A DNA stretch of 64,000 nucleotides from Triatoma infestans (taxonomy: Eukaryota > Arthropoda > Insecta > Hemiptera > Reduviidae): positions 60,398 to 124,397 of the forward strand of contig JAAEAF010006556.1 of assembly GCA_011037195.1 (NCBI GenBank), in the 5' to 3' direction. Position 1 is the stretch's first letter; each line of letters opens with the position of its first letter. The notes beneath the pieces were generated by a model. It had not been told where the DNA came from and made no database searches. It worked only from the letters and a program-made list of their open reading frames with translations. Below, piece by piece: positions 10,735-21,521 of this stretch. The translations under genes were made by a program, and so were the position numbers.

Positions 10735-10985
10735 TATCTTGTAATTTAATTTCGCGGAACCTCTATAAAATCAGTTTTTCCGAAAACTAAAATATTTCAA
10801 ATAAAATTGATAGATAATGAAATACCATACCAAGTTGAAATAAGAAATCGTTGGAGCGTTTCCGAGTAAAATTCCAAGAAACTTTGAAATCTATTCTGTA
10901 TGTTGATTTAGCTGGTACGCTGATTTTCATAAAAAAATGTGAGTTTCCGAATTTTCCGGGAAAAACTAATTTTTTTTAATTTGGA
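10735..10985 (-). repeat. Family A internal fragment, strongly diverged
   Basis: The minus-oriented family signature aaatcgttggagcg...tccgagtaaaattcc lies at about 10845-10880, and the reverse complement of ttatttgaaatattt at about 10790-10810. Both ends are missing. Confidence 0.45.
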
Positions 10986-11570
10986 ATGTTTTACAATTTA
11001 TTTAATGTATCTTAATAGTATATAAATTTTATGGAAAGCATGTATTGAACCGGACTGGCATTCTTGGAGACAATGCTAGTCCGAGAAAAAGCGGGGCCTC
11101 GGGGAAAAATTGCAGTGCAGCGTCGTTTAAAAGAAAAGAACAGTTTCTTACAATAAAATAATATTTTAATGGTAATTATTTTGCTATATAATTACATTTT
11201 ACAAATTGGTAAGAGTACTTGCAAATTTTAAATAAATTATTATTTAAATCACACTGAGATCTGTTAAATAGATTAAATAACAAAAAGGATATTGCTTTGT
11301 TTAATTATAAACTACTGCAAACGTGTATTAATTCAAAATGAAATAAACTTTGGATAGCGACTGTCACAACAGTCACTGAAATCCAATTAGCACTTTGAGC
11401 CTTATCGTCATTGTTCCAAACTTAGCCGATACATGACAACAACAAAGTAATCAATGAACGTACATCAAGCTAACATATATTATATACCTGTGTGTATGTT
11501 TGTGTGTGTGTGTGTGTGTGTGGGTGTGAGACATGTAAGGCACGTGTTTTTCTAGGAAAACAAACAAAAA
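10986..11570. other. Spacer with (TG)n microsatellite
   Basis: A TG-rich tract at about 11490-11521 immediately precedes the 3' end of an inverted family A copy. The rest is featureless AT-rich DNA. Confidence 0.5.
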
Positions 11571-12413
11571 TCTGGCGTGACACAACTTTCTCTTAATCTA
11601 ATTAATACAATTTAATCAAGAATTTTTCTTTAAAATTGCAAAGATACAATGTTTAGTTGGACTGGCCATAAACATGGTGGTGGGGATTTCACTTGTATAC
11701 CTGAGCGCCCTGATGTGGAGCGCTCTATATTAAAACCAACAAAGCTTGTGCAAATTTAAATTTAAACTGACTGACAGACCCACAATACCCCACTAAAATG
11801 ATTTTTTCTGAAAAATGTTTCAGATTAATGGGGGGATACGTTTCTGTCTGGATAAAAGTATTCCAAGTTTAAAGAAAATCGTTGTAACCTTTTTTAGAGA
11901 AAATTCCTAGAAGAAAATAATCAAAAACCTATTCTGTAAAACCGCTCTGCTGGTTAACCGATTTTTTCAAATTTGAAAATCTGTTTATGGTTCTAATGTG
12001 TGTTAATATTATGTAGGTGGTAATACTAGTACTTTATTAGTAGGTGTAGTACTTTAAAGGAACGCATAATAATGCTACTGTTAAAGAAAATCGTTGGTGT
12101 CATTTTCGTAAAATTCACGAAAAACTGGAAAAAAAAATTGATTAAAGTCACACTTCCGGTTGATGGATTTTTGCCCAAAAATCTTCGTGTCTGATGCGGT
12201 GGTAGTACATAAACGGTGTACCGAGTTTGAGCTTCTTACGACTTTTTTTTTTTTGAGATATTCTGTTCATGCACACACTCACTCACACACTCACTCACAG
12301 ACCATTCGCTAGAAACATTTTTTTTCATATTCTGGTGTATTTCCGGTGCAAACTAAATTTCGTAAACCTGGCACGATCACAATACTTCCTGTTACTGGGG
12401 AGTAAGAGAAAGT
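11571..12413 (-). repeat. Family A repeat, near full length, inverted
   Basis: Starts with the complement of the 3' hairpin (tctggcgtgacacaactttctctt), runs through inverted internal units and a (CA/CTCA) tract near 12270-12298, and ends with gggagtaagagaaagt at 12398-12413. The tract corresponds in position to the (TG)n of plus copies, supporting a fixed microsatellite seed in the head. Confidence 0.8.
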
Positions 12414-13288
12414 AATAAATAAGTAAATAGAATGCTATCTATACCCCCCATATTGATTCTATCTAAACTTAATAACAGCACTGATTCTGTGAATTCTTTC
12501 AGAATTTAAGGCATCTTTATTTCCTACAAGTTTCGGACCATTAAACACGCAAAACTTTTTATATTAACTTTTGATCTATAATCCACTTTTATTTACGAAT
12601 AAAGCGTTGCTTTTTTTTTCTGTTTTGTTTTTATCGTTAGAATTGAATTTTATTCTAATTATAAAAATTTATTAAAATGGCTTGCGATTGTTTTCGTTTT
12701 ATTATTATTCTTTTAAATATTGGACTTTGAGAGTGTGTATATATGTCTTTGTGCATATAAATGGGTACTGTTAGGATTGTTCACAGAGGATAGAGCACAC
12801 AGTCACACAAACACAACACATACAGGTATACAAAAACGCATGTATATACACACATACAACTACATACACACAGAGCTGCATAATAAACTAAGAGGATACA
12901 CATCTCAGCTTCCAATTATTCACGGTACAATGTACACCACTAGTCCATTGTCCTGCAACCCTCCACCCGCTGACGCAGTTGCTGGTCCATTACTACTTCA
13001 TATACAATAGCAACTTCTTGGGACCTCATACTTCCCACTTTAAACTATACCTCCTATATTTTACAGCATGCACTAAATTTACTTCTTCTTTCTTTTTTAT
13101 TTCATCTTTTATCTTCACCATTCCACACGACTATACTGTCTTTTTTTTTCTTTTACTTTCTTCATTTTTTCTTATTTTATCTTAATAAATTCCCCGTTAT
13201 AATCTTCTTGGTTCCAATTTACTCAAGTTAACCAGCGCAGTCTATGTATTGTTTTTCAATTAATAAGTTTTTTATTTTAAATATTTTG
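12414..13288. other. No recognisable gene; CA-rich low complexity
   Basis: CACA/TACA-rich sequence around 12795-12885 and pyrimidine-rich sequence around 13080-13190. No coding signal. Confidence 0.45.
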
Positions 13289-13365
13289 CGCTCGTGTCAA
13301 ATTTTTGAAGTTAAAATTCCACCGGAAATATTATGTTGTGAATATCTCAAATAAAAAAAAATTTG
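13289..13365 (+). repeat. Family A head fragment
   Basis: gctcgtgtcaaattttt...ccaccggaaatat matches the family head downstream of the 5' hairpin. Only about 75 bp is left. Confidence 0.5.
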
Positions 13366-13509
13366 GTATGAATCAATCACATGACTTCTTACTGCAATTT
13401 ACATGGCATTGATCTATTTATGAAATAACCCATTTTTAACCCATTACATAACTATATGTAATTTCATATATAACTGAAAATTTGTATATATATGCATCCG
13501 AAGTAAAAT

Positions 13510-13799
13510 TAGGCACAAAAATAATATAATAAATCATTCCTTTGAGGAAGACGTAGCGCCCAGAACACTCCCTAAATGAATTTTCCTGGGAAAAATGTTT
13601 AAAATAAAAAATTGTAGCTCTTCCTATGATTAATCGATATATGAACTTTAAAGAAAATCGTAAATAAAAAAGAATACAAAATCTATTCAGCAAAAAAATG
13701 ATATTTCCGGCCGATCGATTATGATCAGAACCATATTATTGTCGCCCCAAGTAGCAACTAAACGAAATACCAAGTTTTCAGCTTTTGCGGTTTTTCACA

Positions 13800-13833
<34 letters not shown>
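13510..13833 (-). repeat. Family A internal unit plus head, inverted, ending in (CA)n
   Basis: Inverted internal-unit sequence (cctgggaaaaatgtttaaaataaa near 13585, actttaaagaaaatcg near 13646) followed by the inverted head and a (CA)n of about 34 bp at 13799-13832. The 5' hairpin side is lost beyond the microsatellite. Confidence 0.65.
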
Positions 13834-13838
<5 letters not shown>

Positions 13839-14092
13839 ATAATGCAGAAAGTAATAATGGAACCAAAAACATATTTATCATAAATTATCTTCAACAATAA
13901 ATAAAATATAAGCTACTTAATTAGTCTTGTAAGTTTAATGGAAATTAGGAAAATTAGTTTGACAAACTTCCTTTATTTTATGTATACATAATTTATTGGC
14001 AATCTTTTGAATATTTTATTCGCTAATTTCTTCCCCCTCCCCATTGCACTATCTGGTTTGTATAATTTTTTTAATCCCAACCATATTCATTA

Positions 14093-14280
14093 TTAATAAT
14101 ACAATATCTGGGATTTTATCCGCCTTAGCATGCATGTTTTTGTTGTTCCTGACCTGCTTTGGATTTTCATCCATCAACAGAGTAAAGTTATCAAATTAGT
14201 GTAGAGAGCTGACTTCAACTTAATGTTTTCGTAACCACTATACTTGTTGTTATGCGAGGGAGGTTATAAGGTTATGTTAC
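14093..14280 (-). mobile_element. Single arm of foldback family B
   Basis: Homologous to one arm of the elements at 17978-18420 and 56089-56385 (ttcctgacctg...ggattttcatccatc). On the minus strand the core reads CUGUUGA...AAAGC in place of CUGACGA...GAAAC, so the ribozyme-like core is mutated. The opposite arm is missing. Confidence 0.55.
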
Positions 14281-14837
14281 TATTTGTGTGTGTGTGTGTT
14301 TTAAATAACAAAAATGGAATGATTATAAATTATAATTAGACATAACAAAATTATGTATAACATAGTGAAAATATTGAAGAATATTTTACTATTAAATTTA
14401 GATAGATACCAACAGCATTACTTTGCCTAACTTTACATATAATTATGTAATCTTAAAAAACTATATTATAAAAATGTAATGTAATGATGCTAATAAGTGA
14501 TGTTTTAGTGATCTAGAATTTGCAGTGATTAAGCGATATCCAAATAGTTTTATATGTAATAATCAATTAAAGGTTAATGAAGTTGTGCGTGGAGGCAACG
14601 ATTCCCCGATTCCTTAACATTGACGAGCAGTGGCTACTTGATGTTTTGTCATGTCGATATATATCGAAACCTGAGATCGGACCCATGAATTAAGTTATGA
14701 ATATAAATTAAGTAAAATTTAAATGGATTCTGGAAACTTGACTTTGTTTTTATGCACGTGTTGACATGAATACACTAGACTATTAAGTAACGCTTAGCAC
14801 AGTCTAGATTTGTTAAAACTTCGTTCTAATAAAAGAT
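14281..14837. other. No recognisable feature
   Basis: AT-rich, with a short (GT)n at about 14285-14300. Nothing else supportable. Confidence 0.45.
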
Positions 14838-15068
14838 CCTCTGATATTTGTTCGAGTGCCTAGTGCACTTGATCTTTGTTGCGAATACTCTGGTTCGCGA
14901 ATTCCGTGTGGGCAAAGACGATGCTAACCATGCATGTCGTGAGAAAAAGTGGAGAAGCTATAGTTAGTAGCGAACCTAGGTAGCGAAGGTCAGAACTAAA
15001 AGGCGGACTAGTCCCTAAAAATAATCGCCTTCTGCCAAACATGGGTCCTTTGTGAGCTGTTGCACTAA
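14838..15068 (+). mobile_element. tRNA-derived SINE, second copy (family E)
   Basis: Aligns over its whole length, in opposite orientation, with the SINE at 61312-61558. Shared blocks are gcaaagacg/gcaaagtcg, gtgg.gaagcta..gttagtagcg, cctaggtagcg, aatcgcc and gggtccttt.tgagctgtt. The 5' head has a B-box-like ggttcgcgaattcc near 14890-14903. It is more decayed than the other copy, its 3' T-run is lost, and no target duplication was found. Confidence 0.6.
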
Positions 15069-15119
15069 AGGTTATTATCATTATTTAAAAGAGAAATTAC
15101 TTAAAATAGTTTCATTTTT

Positions 15120-15450
15120 ACTTTCTCTCACTCCTAGTAACAGGAAGTAATGCGATCGTGTGAAATTTTGGAAATTGAACTTTAACCGGAAATACCTGTT
15201 TCGAAGTCTCCTAAGGCCGCAAAAAAATGTTTTTAGAAAATGGTCAGTGTGTGTGTGTGTGTGTGTATTTGAACAAAATATCTCAAAAGCGAAAATCGCA
15301 TGAAGCTCAAACTTGGTATTCCGTTTAAATACCACTAACCGCATGCATTTATAAGGTTTTGGTCAACATTCAACAACCGGAAGTGGCACTTTACTGTATA
15401 GTTTTTTTTATTTTATCACGATTTTTCTTTAAACTTGGTATACTAAACTT
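15120..15450 (+). repeat. Family A head, 3'-truncated
   Basis: The 5' hairpin (ctttctctcactcctagtaacaggaagt), a (TG)n at about 15246-15267, the head and the beginning of the first internal unit (ttttctttaaacttggtatact). It stops abruptly near 15450. Confidence 0.75.
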
Positions 15451-15873
15451 TGTGCTTAACAATTTCTTTCAAAATTAATTAATTTCATTCTCATTCACTT
15501 ACGTTTATTTAAACATTTATTCATAGATAGTAATTATTATTTATATTGTTTTTGAATACACATTATGTGCATTTTATTAGGCGTGACTTTTGTTATCATT
15601 TTTATCTAGAGCATGTAATATAATTTTTTCCCTCCCACAAATGACTTATCTTTTTAACAGAATTAGATTAAAAATTCAGTAGACTATTAGTGATAATAGT
15701 TTTATGTATAAAATATAAACAAAAGGAATAAGAAAAGTGATACAAAAAAAAAACTATATACCACTCAAAAATGATCGTTATACTTCGAGAAAGTCCGTAA
15801 ATATTCGTTATAGCCAGCTGGCGTAGCGGCACTACTCAGGCAAGAAAAACGAGAGGCCTTTGACTTTTAGTTC
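15451..15873. other. No recognisable feature
   Basis: AT-rich until about 15790. A less AT-rich stretch begins there, just upstream of the possible promoter below. Confidence 0.4.
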
Positions 15874-16276
15874 AGTACAGAGTTGGTTGGTGTCTGCCAG
15901 CGCATGCAAGTTGTATAGTGTGTATATATGTGGGTGTTTTTCTAGAGAGGTTTAATTTTTTTTTTTTTTTTAACCTTATTCTCTTGTCCTTTTCTCTCTT
16001 TTCTTGTTTTTCTGCTCTCTCGCTTTCATCTTCTCCCTTCCACTGATTGTTATCCTTTTTTGTTTTTTAATTTCTACAGTCATTCATTCTATAGACTGTG
16101 TAAGTGCATAAATAAACAGTGGTTATGTTTAATTAAACAGTCAATAAAAAAAATAATTTTTTTTTTGTGTGTGTGATAAAGCACATTCGTGCTACAGTTA
16201 TTTGGTTTGCTACTTTAAAAACGAAATAAAATAAATATTATCTTTCTTTTATCAAGAGGAGTACACGCATTTTTAT
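15874..16276 (+). promoter_or_regulatory. Possible arthropod promoter and non-coding first exon
   Basis: A TCAGT initiator-like sequence lies at 15872-15876 (A at 15874), in a locally less AT-rich stretch (gttggttggtgtctgccagcgcatgc). About 400 bp downstream, ATG|GTAAGTATT at 16275-16285 is a strong splice-donor match. No open frame of note lies between, so if this is an exon it is probably 5' untranslated. The pyrimidine-rich interior and T-runs argue against it. It is listed because no family A copy lies between 15450 and 18618. Confidence 0.22.
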
Positions 16277-17964
16277 GGTAAGTATTTATGAAAAATTTAT
16301 TAATTAATTAAAATAAAATAAAATAGAAGCAGTGCATATAATTCAACAGGTTGTATAAACATTTTGATATTCCCCGAGATATATAGGTGACTTTAATGCA
16401 CGAAGATGCAGCATCCACCACCTATAGTTAGGATTTCTACCTTTCATTCACCTTCTGAAACAGTCATGCGCATTTTGTTTCTTTTTAATTTTTTTTTTGT
16501 CAATTATTTTCTTAATTTTAATTTTATTATCCTAATGAAAAACATTTAATTTTAACAGTATTTCTTAACTTGACGATAACTACGTTACAGATATTGTGCA
16601 TTCGTGGGAAAGGATGCACCCTTCTAAACTTAGAGGGTTTAAAAAAAAAAAAAAAGCCGTAGCGTGAGCTTTACGTTCCTTCGTACTTTATTATTCCCTT
16701 GTTATCTATCTTCCTTACGCACACACACACACATACACAAGAACAACTACACACACACATACACAAGAACAACTACACGCATAAAACAAATCAATAATTG
16801 AACATCCATTCTTTGAAGTAGAAAATATAACCTTTTAAATATTCTATTGAAGTATTTGTTGTTCTAATTCAATAAAGTATCTTTTCTAGGAATATTAAGA
16901 AAAATGAGAGCATTTTCATTGATTATTAGATTAAATTTAATAAAATAGCCAGGCTATATTTATAAAGTTTTTAGAATTAATAATTGACTTTAAGAGTTTA
17001 AAAAAACTTGCCTTAAAAAGACTTTTAGTACCTAAGTTGTCTTTTTTTATTCTTATACCAAGGTTAAGTGGGTTGATTACTTAATAAATAATCATTAAAT
17101 TAAGTACCACGTTTATTATTATTAATTAATTAAATTAACACCTTTTTATGGAAGTTATTTATAAATTCTGAGGCGTAAAGAAAATATGGTTTTGTGATTT
17201 TTTTTTTTTTTATTCTGTTCTGCTTAAAACCGTTATGATAGAAAACAATAACTGATGTAATCTTGCATAATTTAAATAAATATATACATATGTCTTAACG
17301 CGGCCTACACTAATACATTTAAGAAAAAAACCTACGTAATACTTGTCACTAATGAAATAATAAGGCAAAAAAAAACAGAAAGTGGAAAATTTATGTTTAT
17401 GAGATCATTTTTATGTAATTATCTTTTTATAACCATAATTTTGATGAATAAGTGGTGTGATGAAATGATTTTGAGCATATTTATGAATTTTATTTACCCA
17501 CAGCCTGTTCGAATTAACCTTTAATCTCAAAAAAAAGTATGGAATTGACTTCAATGCACATTTTTGCATACTCACTCTTTTGTATGGTGCGGGATTTGTT
17601 ACTCAAGAAGAAGAAAAAGAAAAGTAAAGTTACTTTAGAGAAAAGGCTCATGCTGTCCTCTCCTGAACATTATTGCTGAACGACGTTTAAAATGAAAATA
17701 AAAATTATACAAAAATATAAAAAGAAAGTAAATCGTTTTTCTTCTTCGTTTGGATAGTAACCTTCGACAAATTTTGATCGTAATCTTCGAGTCCTGGATT
17801 CTCACCAGAAACCTAAGCGAAATAACTATCACTTCATGATTTTTCTGCAGGTTCGGAGAGGCGGGCAAAGTTTGATGCCGTTAAATAACAGAAATATATA
17901 TATTTCTTTCCGGCATGCCCCGGCCCTACGAAAAATGCAAAATATATATTTCCAAGGTCTCTAA
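16277..17964. other. AT-rich spacer with a 26-bp tandem repeat
   Basis: acacacacatacacaagaac and following bases occur twice in tandem at about 16722-16777, period about 26 bp. Otherwise featureless. Confidence 0.5.
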
Positions 17965-17977
17965 TAAGGGGATGAAA

Positions 17978-18420
17978 TCTAGTATTTTATCCGTCGTAGT
18001 ACACATATTCCTTTTGTTCCTGACCAGTTTCGGATTTTCATCCATCGTCACTTTTCATGGAGACTTCACTTGAACGTAATGTTTCTGTTACACTCACATT
18101 TGTTGGTTGTGTGTATGTGCGGGAGGTTATCCCCTTTTATATTATATTATTATTTATATAAATTATTTATTTTATTTATTATATTATTATATAAATATGA
18201 CATATATTATACAATCAACAAACCCGCAAGTGTGAGTGTAACAGAAACAATGCGTTGAATTGAACTAACTCTCCATGAAAAGTGACGATGGATGAAAATC
18301 CGAAACCGGTCAGGAACAAAAGGAATATACATATACCAGATACTATCCAGATAATAATCCAGCTAATAATCCAGATAAAATACCAGATATTATCCAGCAT
18401 TGTGGACCCATCCACATTTG
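17978..18420. mobile_element. Foldback element B2 with 13-bp target duplication
   Basis: TAAGGGGATGAAA flanks it directly at 17965-17977 and 18421-18433. The inverted arms contain ttcctgacc.gtttcggattttc and its complement; the AT-rich centre lies at about 18140-18205. Each arm carries a hammerhead-like layout with stem II GGAU/AUCC, GAAA, then a GGUC-AGG stretch. The CUGACGA core reads GUGACGA in both arms, a shared inactivating change. The right end has a minisatellite of 12-14-bp units (ccagataataat-like) at about 18335-18402 and a tail ending gtggacccatccacatttg. Confidence 0.75.
18335..18402. repeat. Short minisatellite inside foldback B2
   Basis: About five imperfect units related to ccagataataat (ccagatactat, ccagataataat, ccagctaataat, ccagataaaata, ccagatattat). 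The other family B copies have a single unit here, so it is an expansion in this copy. Confidence 0.7.
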
Positions 18421-18617
18421 TAAGGGGATGAAACTTTGGTTTTTGTCAAAAAAAAATCTGGATCGACTTTTTTTTACTATGCGAACAGTTCTATTTTAGC
18501 AAAGTTTTCTAAATTGGAATGGTTCTTTACTAAAAATTGTTTATTTATCCCTTAATTATTGTATAAGTCGTATGTACGTACTTTTTGTACGGAGAATGAA
18601 TAGCTTACTATTTAAGG

Positions 18618-18790
18618 TTTAAAGTTGAAGTTTCCCCTGAAAACAAACTTTCACGGAATACTGTTCAAATAAAAGAGATAGATCTATATACATGTAGTTT
18701 AGTAGGCCAGTTTTTAAAGAAAATTATTGGAGATATTTTGCGTAAAAAATGTGATAAATTAGCTCAAAATGTATTGATATTTTGGTGTTC
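18618..18790 (-). repeat. Family A internal fragment, inverted
   Basis: tcccctgaaaacaaactttc...caaataaaagagatag and aaagaaaattattggagatatttt match the inverted internal unit. Both ends are absent. Confidence 0.5.
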
Positions 18791-18857
18791 GTTACGACCG
18801 CTGTATTCAATGTTGTAAATTGGATGTTGAGGTCCCGTCATACAATAGAACTCTTTT

Positions 18858-18910
18858 AAATTTCTACCGACGTTTCGGCAAATTTATTGCCTTCTTCAGG
18901 GTAAAAATTT
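18858..18910 (-). ncRNA. Hammerhead-ribozyme-like motif (best stem I in window)
   Basis: Reading the minus strand: a flank ending UUUUUACC, then CUGAAGA, one unpaired A, stem II GGCAA-UAAAU-UUGCC, then GAAA, CG, UC, then GGUAGAAA. The outer flanks pair for about 11 bp with one U-G wobble, forming stem I with the predicted cut after UC. ACGU at the stem III position is self-complementary but too short to close on itself, so cleavage would need a dimer, as proposed for Penelope-associated hammerheads. Deviation from the classical core: the extra A between CUGAAGA and stem II. No inverted partner arm is visible nearby, so this is a solo copy. Activity is untested. Confidence 0.65.
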
Positions 18911-19387
18911 TCAGTTAGAACTACTTACAAACTCTAGTTTAACCTGTGACATACCATCACCAAGTGTTGAATTTATTAAATCTATTAAATTTAAATTATT
19001 AATTAAATCTAAATTTATTAAAAAGCTACAAATTATTATATAAAAAAATATTCATCTTTCTTAAAAAATTTGACATCTTACAAGTTGGAGAAGTAAACTC
19101 TATAAAAACTCAATAACAATGTTTTGCCCATTGTTACAAAAGCAATGCAAAGGCGTGGGAACACAAAAGAGGCAAAAATGAGGAGCCCAAAGGTGTACCA
19201 TATGGAGGGTTGACACTCAGTGTGTGCGTGTACAGTCCATATGGGGTTCACACTGCGTGTGTGCGTGTACAGTCCATATGCTCTTTTTATTTTACTTTTC
19301 TTTATTATTATGTATATATATATAAACTAATTGTTTTCTTTCGAACATTTATAGTATGGTTATATTTCAAAGTAAAAGTTTTGTTTT
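18911..19387. other. Spacer with a 22-bp direct repeat
   Basis: gtgtgcgtgtacagtccata occurs at about 19220-19239 and again at about 19259-19278. Otherwise no feature. Confidence 0.5.
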
Positions 19388-19480
19388 TTAGTGTGAACAC
19401 GTTTTGAGGTCTCCTGAGGGTTTTAAAAAGAGGTTTTTAGAACTTAATCTGTTTTGACCGGATTTTTTGAACAATCTTTT
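19388..19480 (+). repeat. Family A head fragment
   Basis: gttttgaggtctcctgagg...aaagaggtttttagaac matches the family head just before the (TG)n position. Confidence 0.5.
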
Positions 19481-19867
19481 ATTGTCCCCAGTTAGAAGTT
19501 AAATAATATATCTAAATTTGAACTTTCAGAATTTTTCCATAGGCTAGGGATGTGCCCGCAGCGAGCCCCTGAGGTCCTTGAAGAAGTGGTTAGACCTATT
19601 ATTATAAAACATATTTTCCCTTTGATAAGAGAGAAAGTGAAAATCTAATGTTATCTTAACATCACCAAACTTTCTCTCACTTGTATTTCACAACTTCTAA
19701 TAGGCAGATTTTCTACAAATTTTTGCGTTATGCTTAAAAATAATTTCCAACTATCCGTAAAAAAATGTTATTGTATGTATAGTTGCAGATTTTATGGCTA
19801 TTGTACTAATCTTGAATTTTGATAAGTAGTGTTGAAAGAGATGAACCAGTTTACAGCCTTAATTATT
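19481..19867. repeat. Spacer with a family A tail-to-head hairpin remnant
   Basis: At about 19627-19685, aagagagaaagt and actttctctcactt form an inverted pair around a 30-nt loop, like the tail-to-head junctions of family A. A segment at about 19550-19590 (gtccttgaagaagtgg) resembles sequence just upstream of the SINE-like repeat at 54470. Confidence 0.45.
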
Positions 19868-20240
19868 TATTTTAAGAATACAATTTAGTTTTGTTTCCTT
19901 TTCTGACGTTTCGACATTATACATGTCATCTTCAGAGGAAGTATAATTTATTTTAAAACATTTTAATTGAAATCTGAAATTATTACACTTAACATTAGAA
20001 CGAACATTTTTCTTATGCAGAAAACAAAAAGTGCATATGTCCACAAATTGATTGTACCAACCTTTGAAAGTTACAGTTGTGGTATAGGCGTTATTATGTT
20101 TCGGAAAAATAATAACGCTTACACCACACCTGTAACTTTCAAAGGTTAGTACAATCAGTTTGTGGACATATTTATGCAGTTTTTGTTTTCTATACATAAG
20201 AAAAATGTTCGTTCTAATGTAAGTGTAATAATTTCAGATT
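19868..20240. mobile_element. Foldback element C with asymmetric arms
   Basis: Left arm about 19971-20090 and right arm about 20112-20240 are near-perfect inverted copies (aatctgaaattattacactta...gaacgaacatttttctta on the left, its complement on the right) around a short centre containing gttattatg...aataataac. Only the left side extends outward (19868-19970) and includes a ribozyme-like motif. The right side stops at the end of the duplicated arm. This fits one complete terminal unit joined to an inverted partial copy of itself. Confidence 0.7.
19898..19943 (-). ncRNA. Hammerhead-ribozyme-like motif in foldback C
   Basis: Minus strand: CUUCCU, CUGAAGA, one extra U, stem II GACAU-GUAUA-AUGUC (5 perfect pairs), GAAA, CG, UC, then AGAAAAGG. 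Stem I pairs at 4 of the first 5 positions. It has the same layout as the motif at 18858-18910 with entirely different stem II bases, i.e. pairing is conserved while sequence is not. Confidence 0.55.
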
Positions 20241-20324
20241 TTGAAAAAAAAATAGGTTATAGAATTGTATAGAATATTGGAATGATACATTACTGATATG
20301 ACACAAGTAATTAATTAGTATCTT

Positions 20325-20395
20325 CCTCTCCAAGATCCCCCTGAAATTAATTTTCTCCGAAAAACGGTTTAAAAAAAAATAATAACGCTTCCCTG
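20325..20395 (-). repeat. Family A internal fragment, inverted
   Basis: ctccaagatccccctgaaattaattttctccgaaaaacgg matches the inverted G-rich/internal-unit junction of the family. Confidence 0.5.
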
Positions 20396-20835
20396 TGGAT
20401 ATAGTATGTTTAGAAGAATTAAAGGGCATCGATGGAGCGATTGCAAGAACATAGGACCTATCACATAGAATAGCGGTTCTTATCCGGAAGATATATTGCT
20501 CCTAAGCCAGAATATTTCGAAATAACGCAGCTACACCTGCCATGAGCATTTTCTGCAGAATTCTGCTGCAACGCAAATACTCTTATATTCCGCGCTTGAG
20601 TATACTTAGAAGCGCTCTCAGCTTCAATCGGATGAATTATTTACTCAGTCAATTACGGAATCGCCTGAATTTACATATACTGACAGAGAGCTTATTGAGG
20701 TTGTCCCACACTTCAATAGAACTTGATTTTTTTTTTTAACTTGTTCCTGTTCATCTTCACAAGGATCATATCAATAAAAAAAAGGTACCCACTATTAATC
20801 CTGTAAATAGAATTATTAGAATTTCTGTGGTTTGA
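20396..20835. other. Unrecognised sequence of moderate complexity
   Basis: Less AT-rich than average between about 20420 and 20720 (cattttctgcagaattctgctgcaacgc is a near-palindromic patch). It may be another decayed element, but I cannot assign it. Confidence 0.35.
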
Positions 20836-21165
20836 ATTAAGGCTCATTGTGGGTCTACTAACAGGGCATTATAGGCTGAACAGACACATGCACCATCTAC
20901 AACTTGCAGATACTGCGTTATGCCGATTCTGCAAGGTAGAGGAAAAAACCACGGCCCACATCCTTTGTGTGCGCTGGCCTGGCGAGGATAAGGTTTCTTC
21001 AATTGGAGACAGGCAATCCCGAAGTTATGAGCTTCATGTCGGAGCCCCTCTCAGCTTTGCTAGGATTGATTAGAAGGGCAAAGCTGGGAGGTGTGCTATA
21101 ATTTAAGGGGATCCAGAATAGACCTCGTCTTGTTGGTCGCAGTGGAATGAGGCTCCCCCCCCCCG
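20836..21165 (+). pseudogene. Non-LTR retrotransposon 3' end (zinc-knuckle C-terminus)
   Basis: Open for about 75 codons. It encodes GLLTGHYRLNRHMHHL followed by C-x2-C-x8-H-x2-C (CRFCKVEEKTTAHILC), then a decayed stretch ending with FARID and a stop. This is the standard carboxyl end of R1/LOA/I-type LINEs downstream of the RNase H domain. It continues into a 3' UTR (cagaatagacctcg...ggtcgcagtg...ccccccccc) shared with the copies at 8141-8205 and 26756-27066. It is 5'-truncated, and its spacing downstream of the zinc knuckle is disturbed relative to the 26.8-kb copy. Confidence 0.7.
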
Positions 21166-21521
21166 TTGCTAAGCTAATGGTTTGAATGCAATTTAAACTA
21201 AAGTCTGGTCAATTCAAAGCAACATTATATTCCTATATAACAGGAATAAACCCCCCGGGGCATGACGGCGGGAGCAGAAGAGCAGAAGCAAGTGGGAGTT
21301 AATCCTGAAGCTCGCTTGACCTGCCCGGTTTTTAGGATAACGGGTGGCCACAGTTGGAAAAAGGTTGAAAATCCATATATACATGATATAGGAAACAAAG
21401 AAAATGCATTTCAGTATTGTATCCTTTGGTTTGTGAATTTAACCGAAACATTCGAATCGTATCTTTTGGTTAATCGAATAAAATATCGTTTTTTTTTAAC
21501 TTCTGCTATATTTTTCTTTTT

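Noticed and set aside
20542..20739. 65-codon plus-strand frame upstream of the LINE end
   Set aside because: No recognisable LINE motif, and codon composition is not unlike random; kept as unassigned sequence only.
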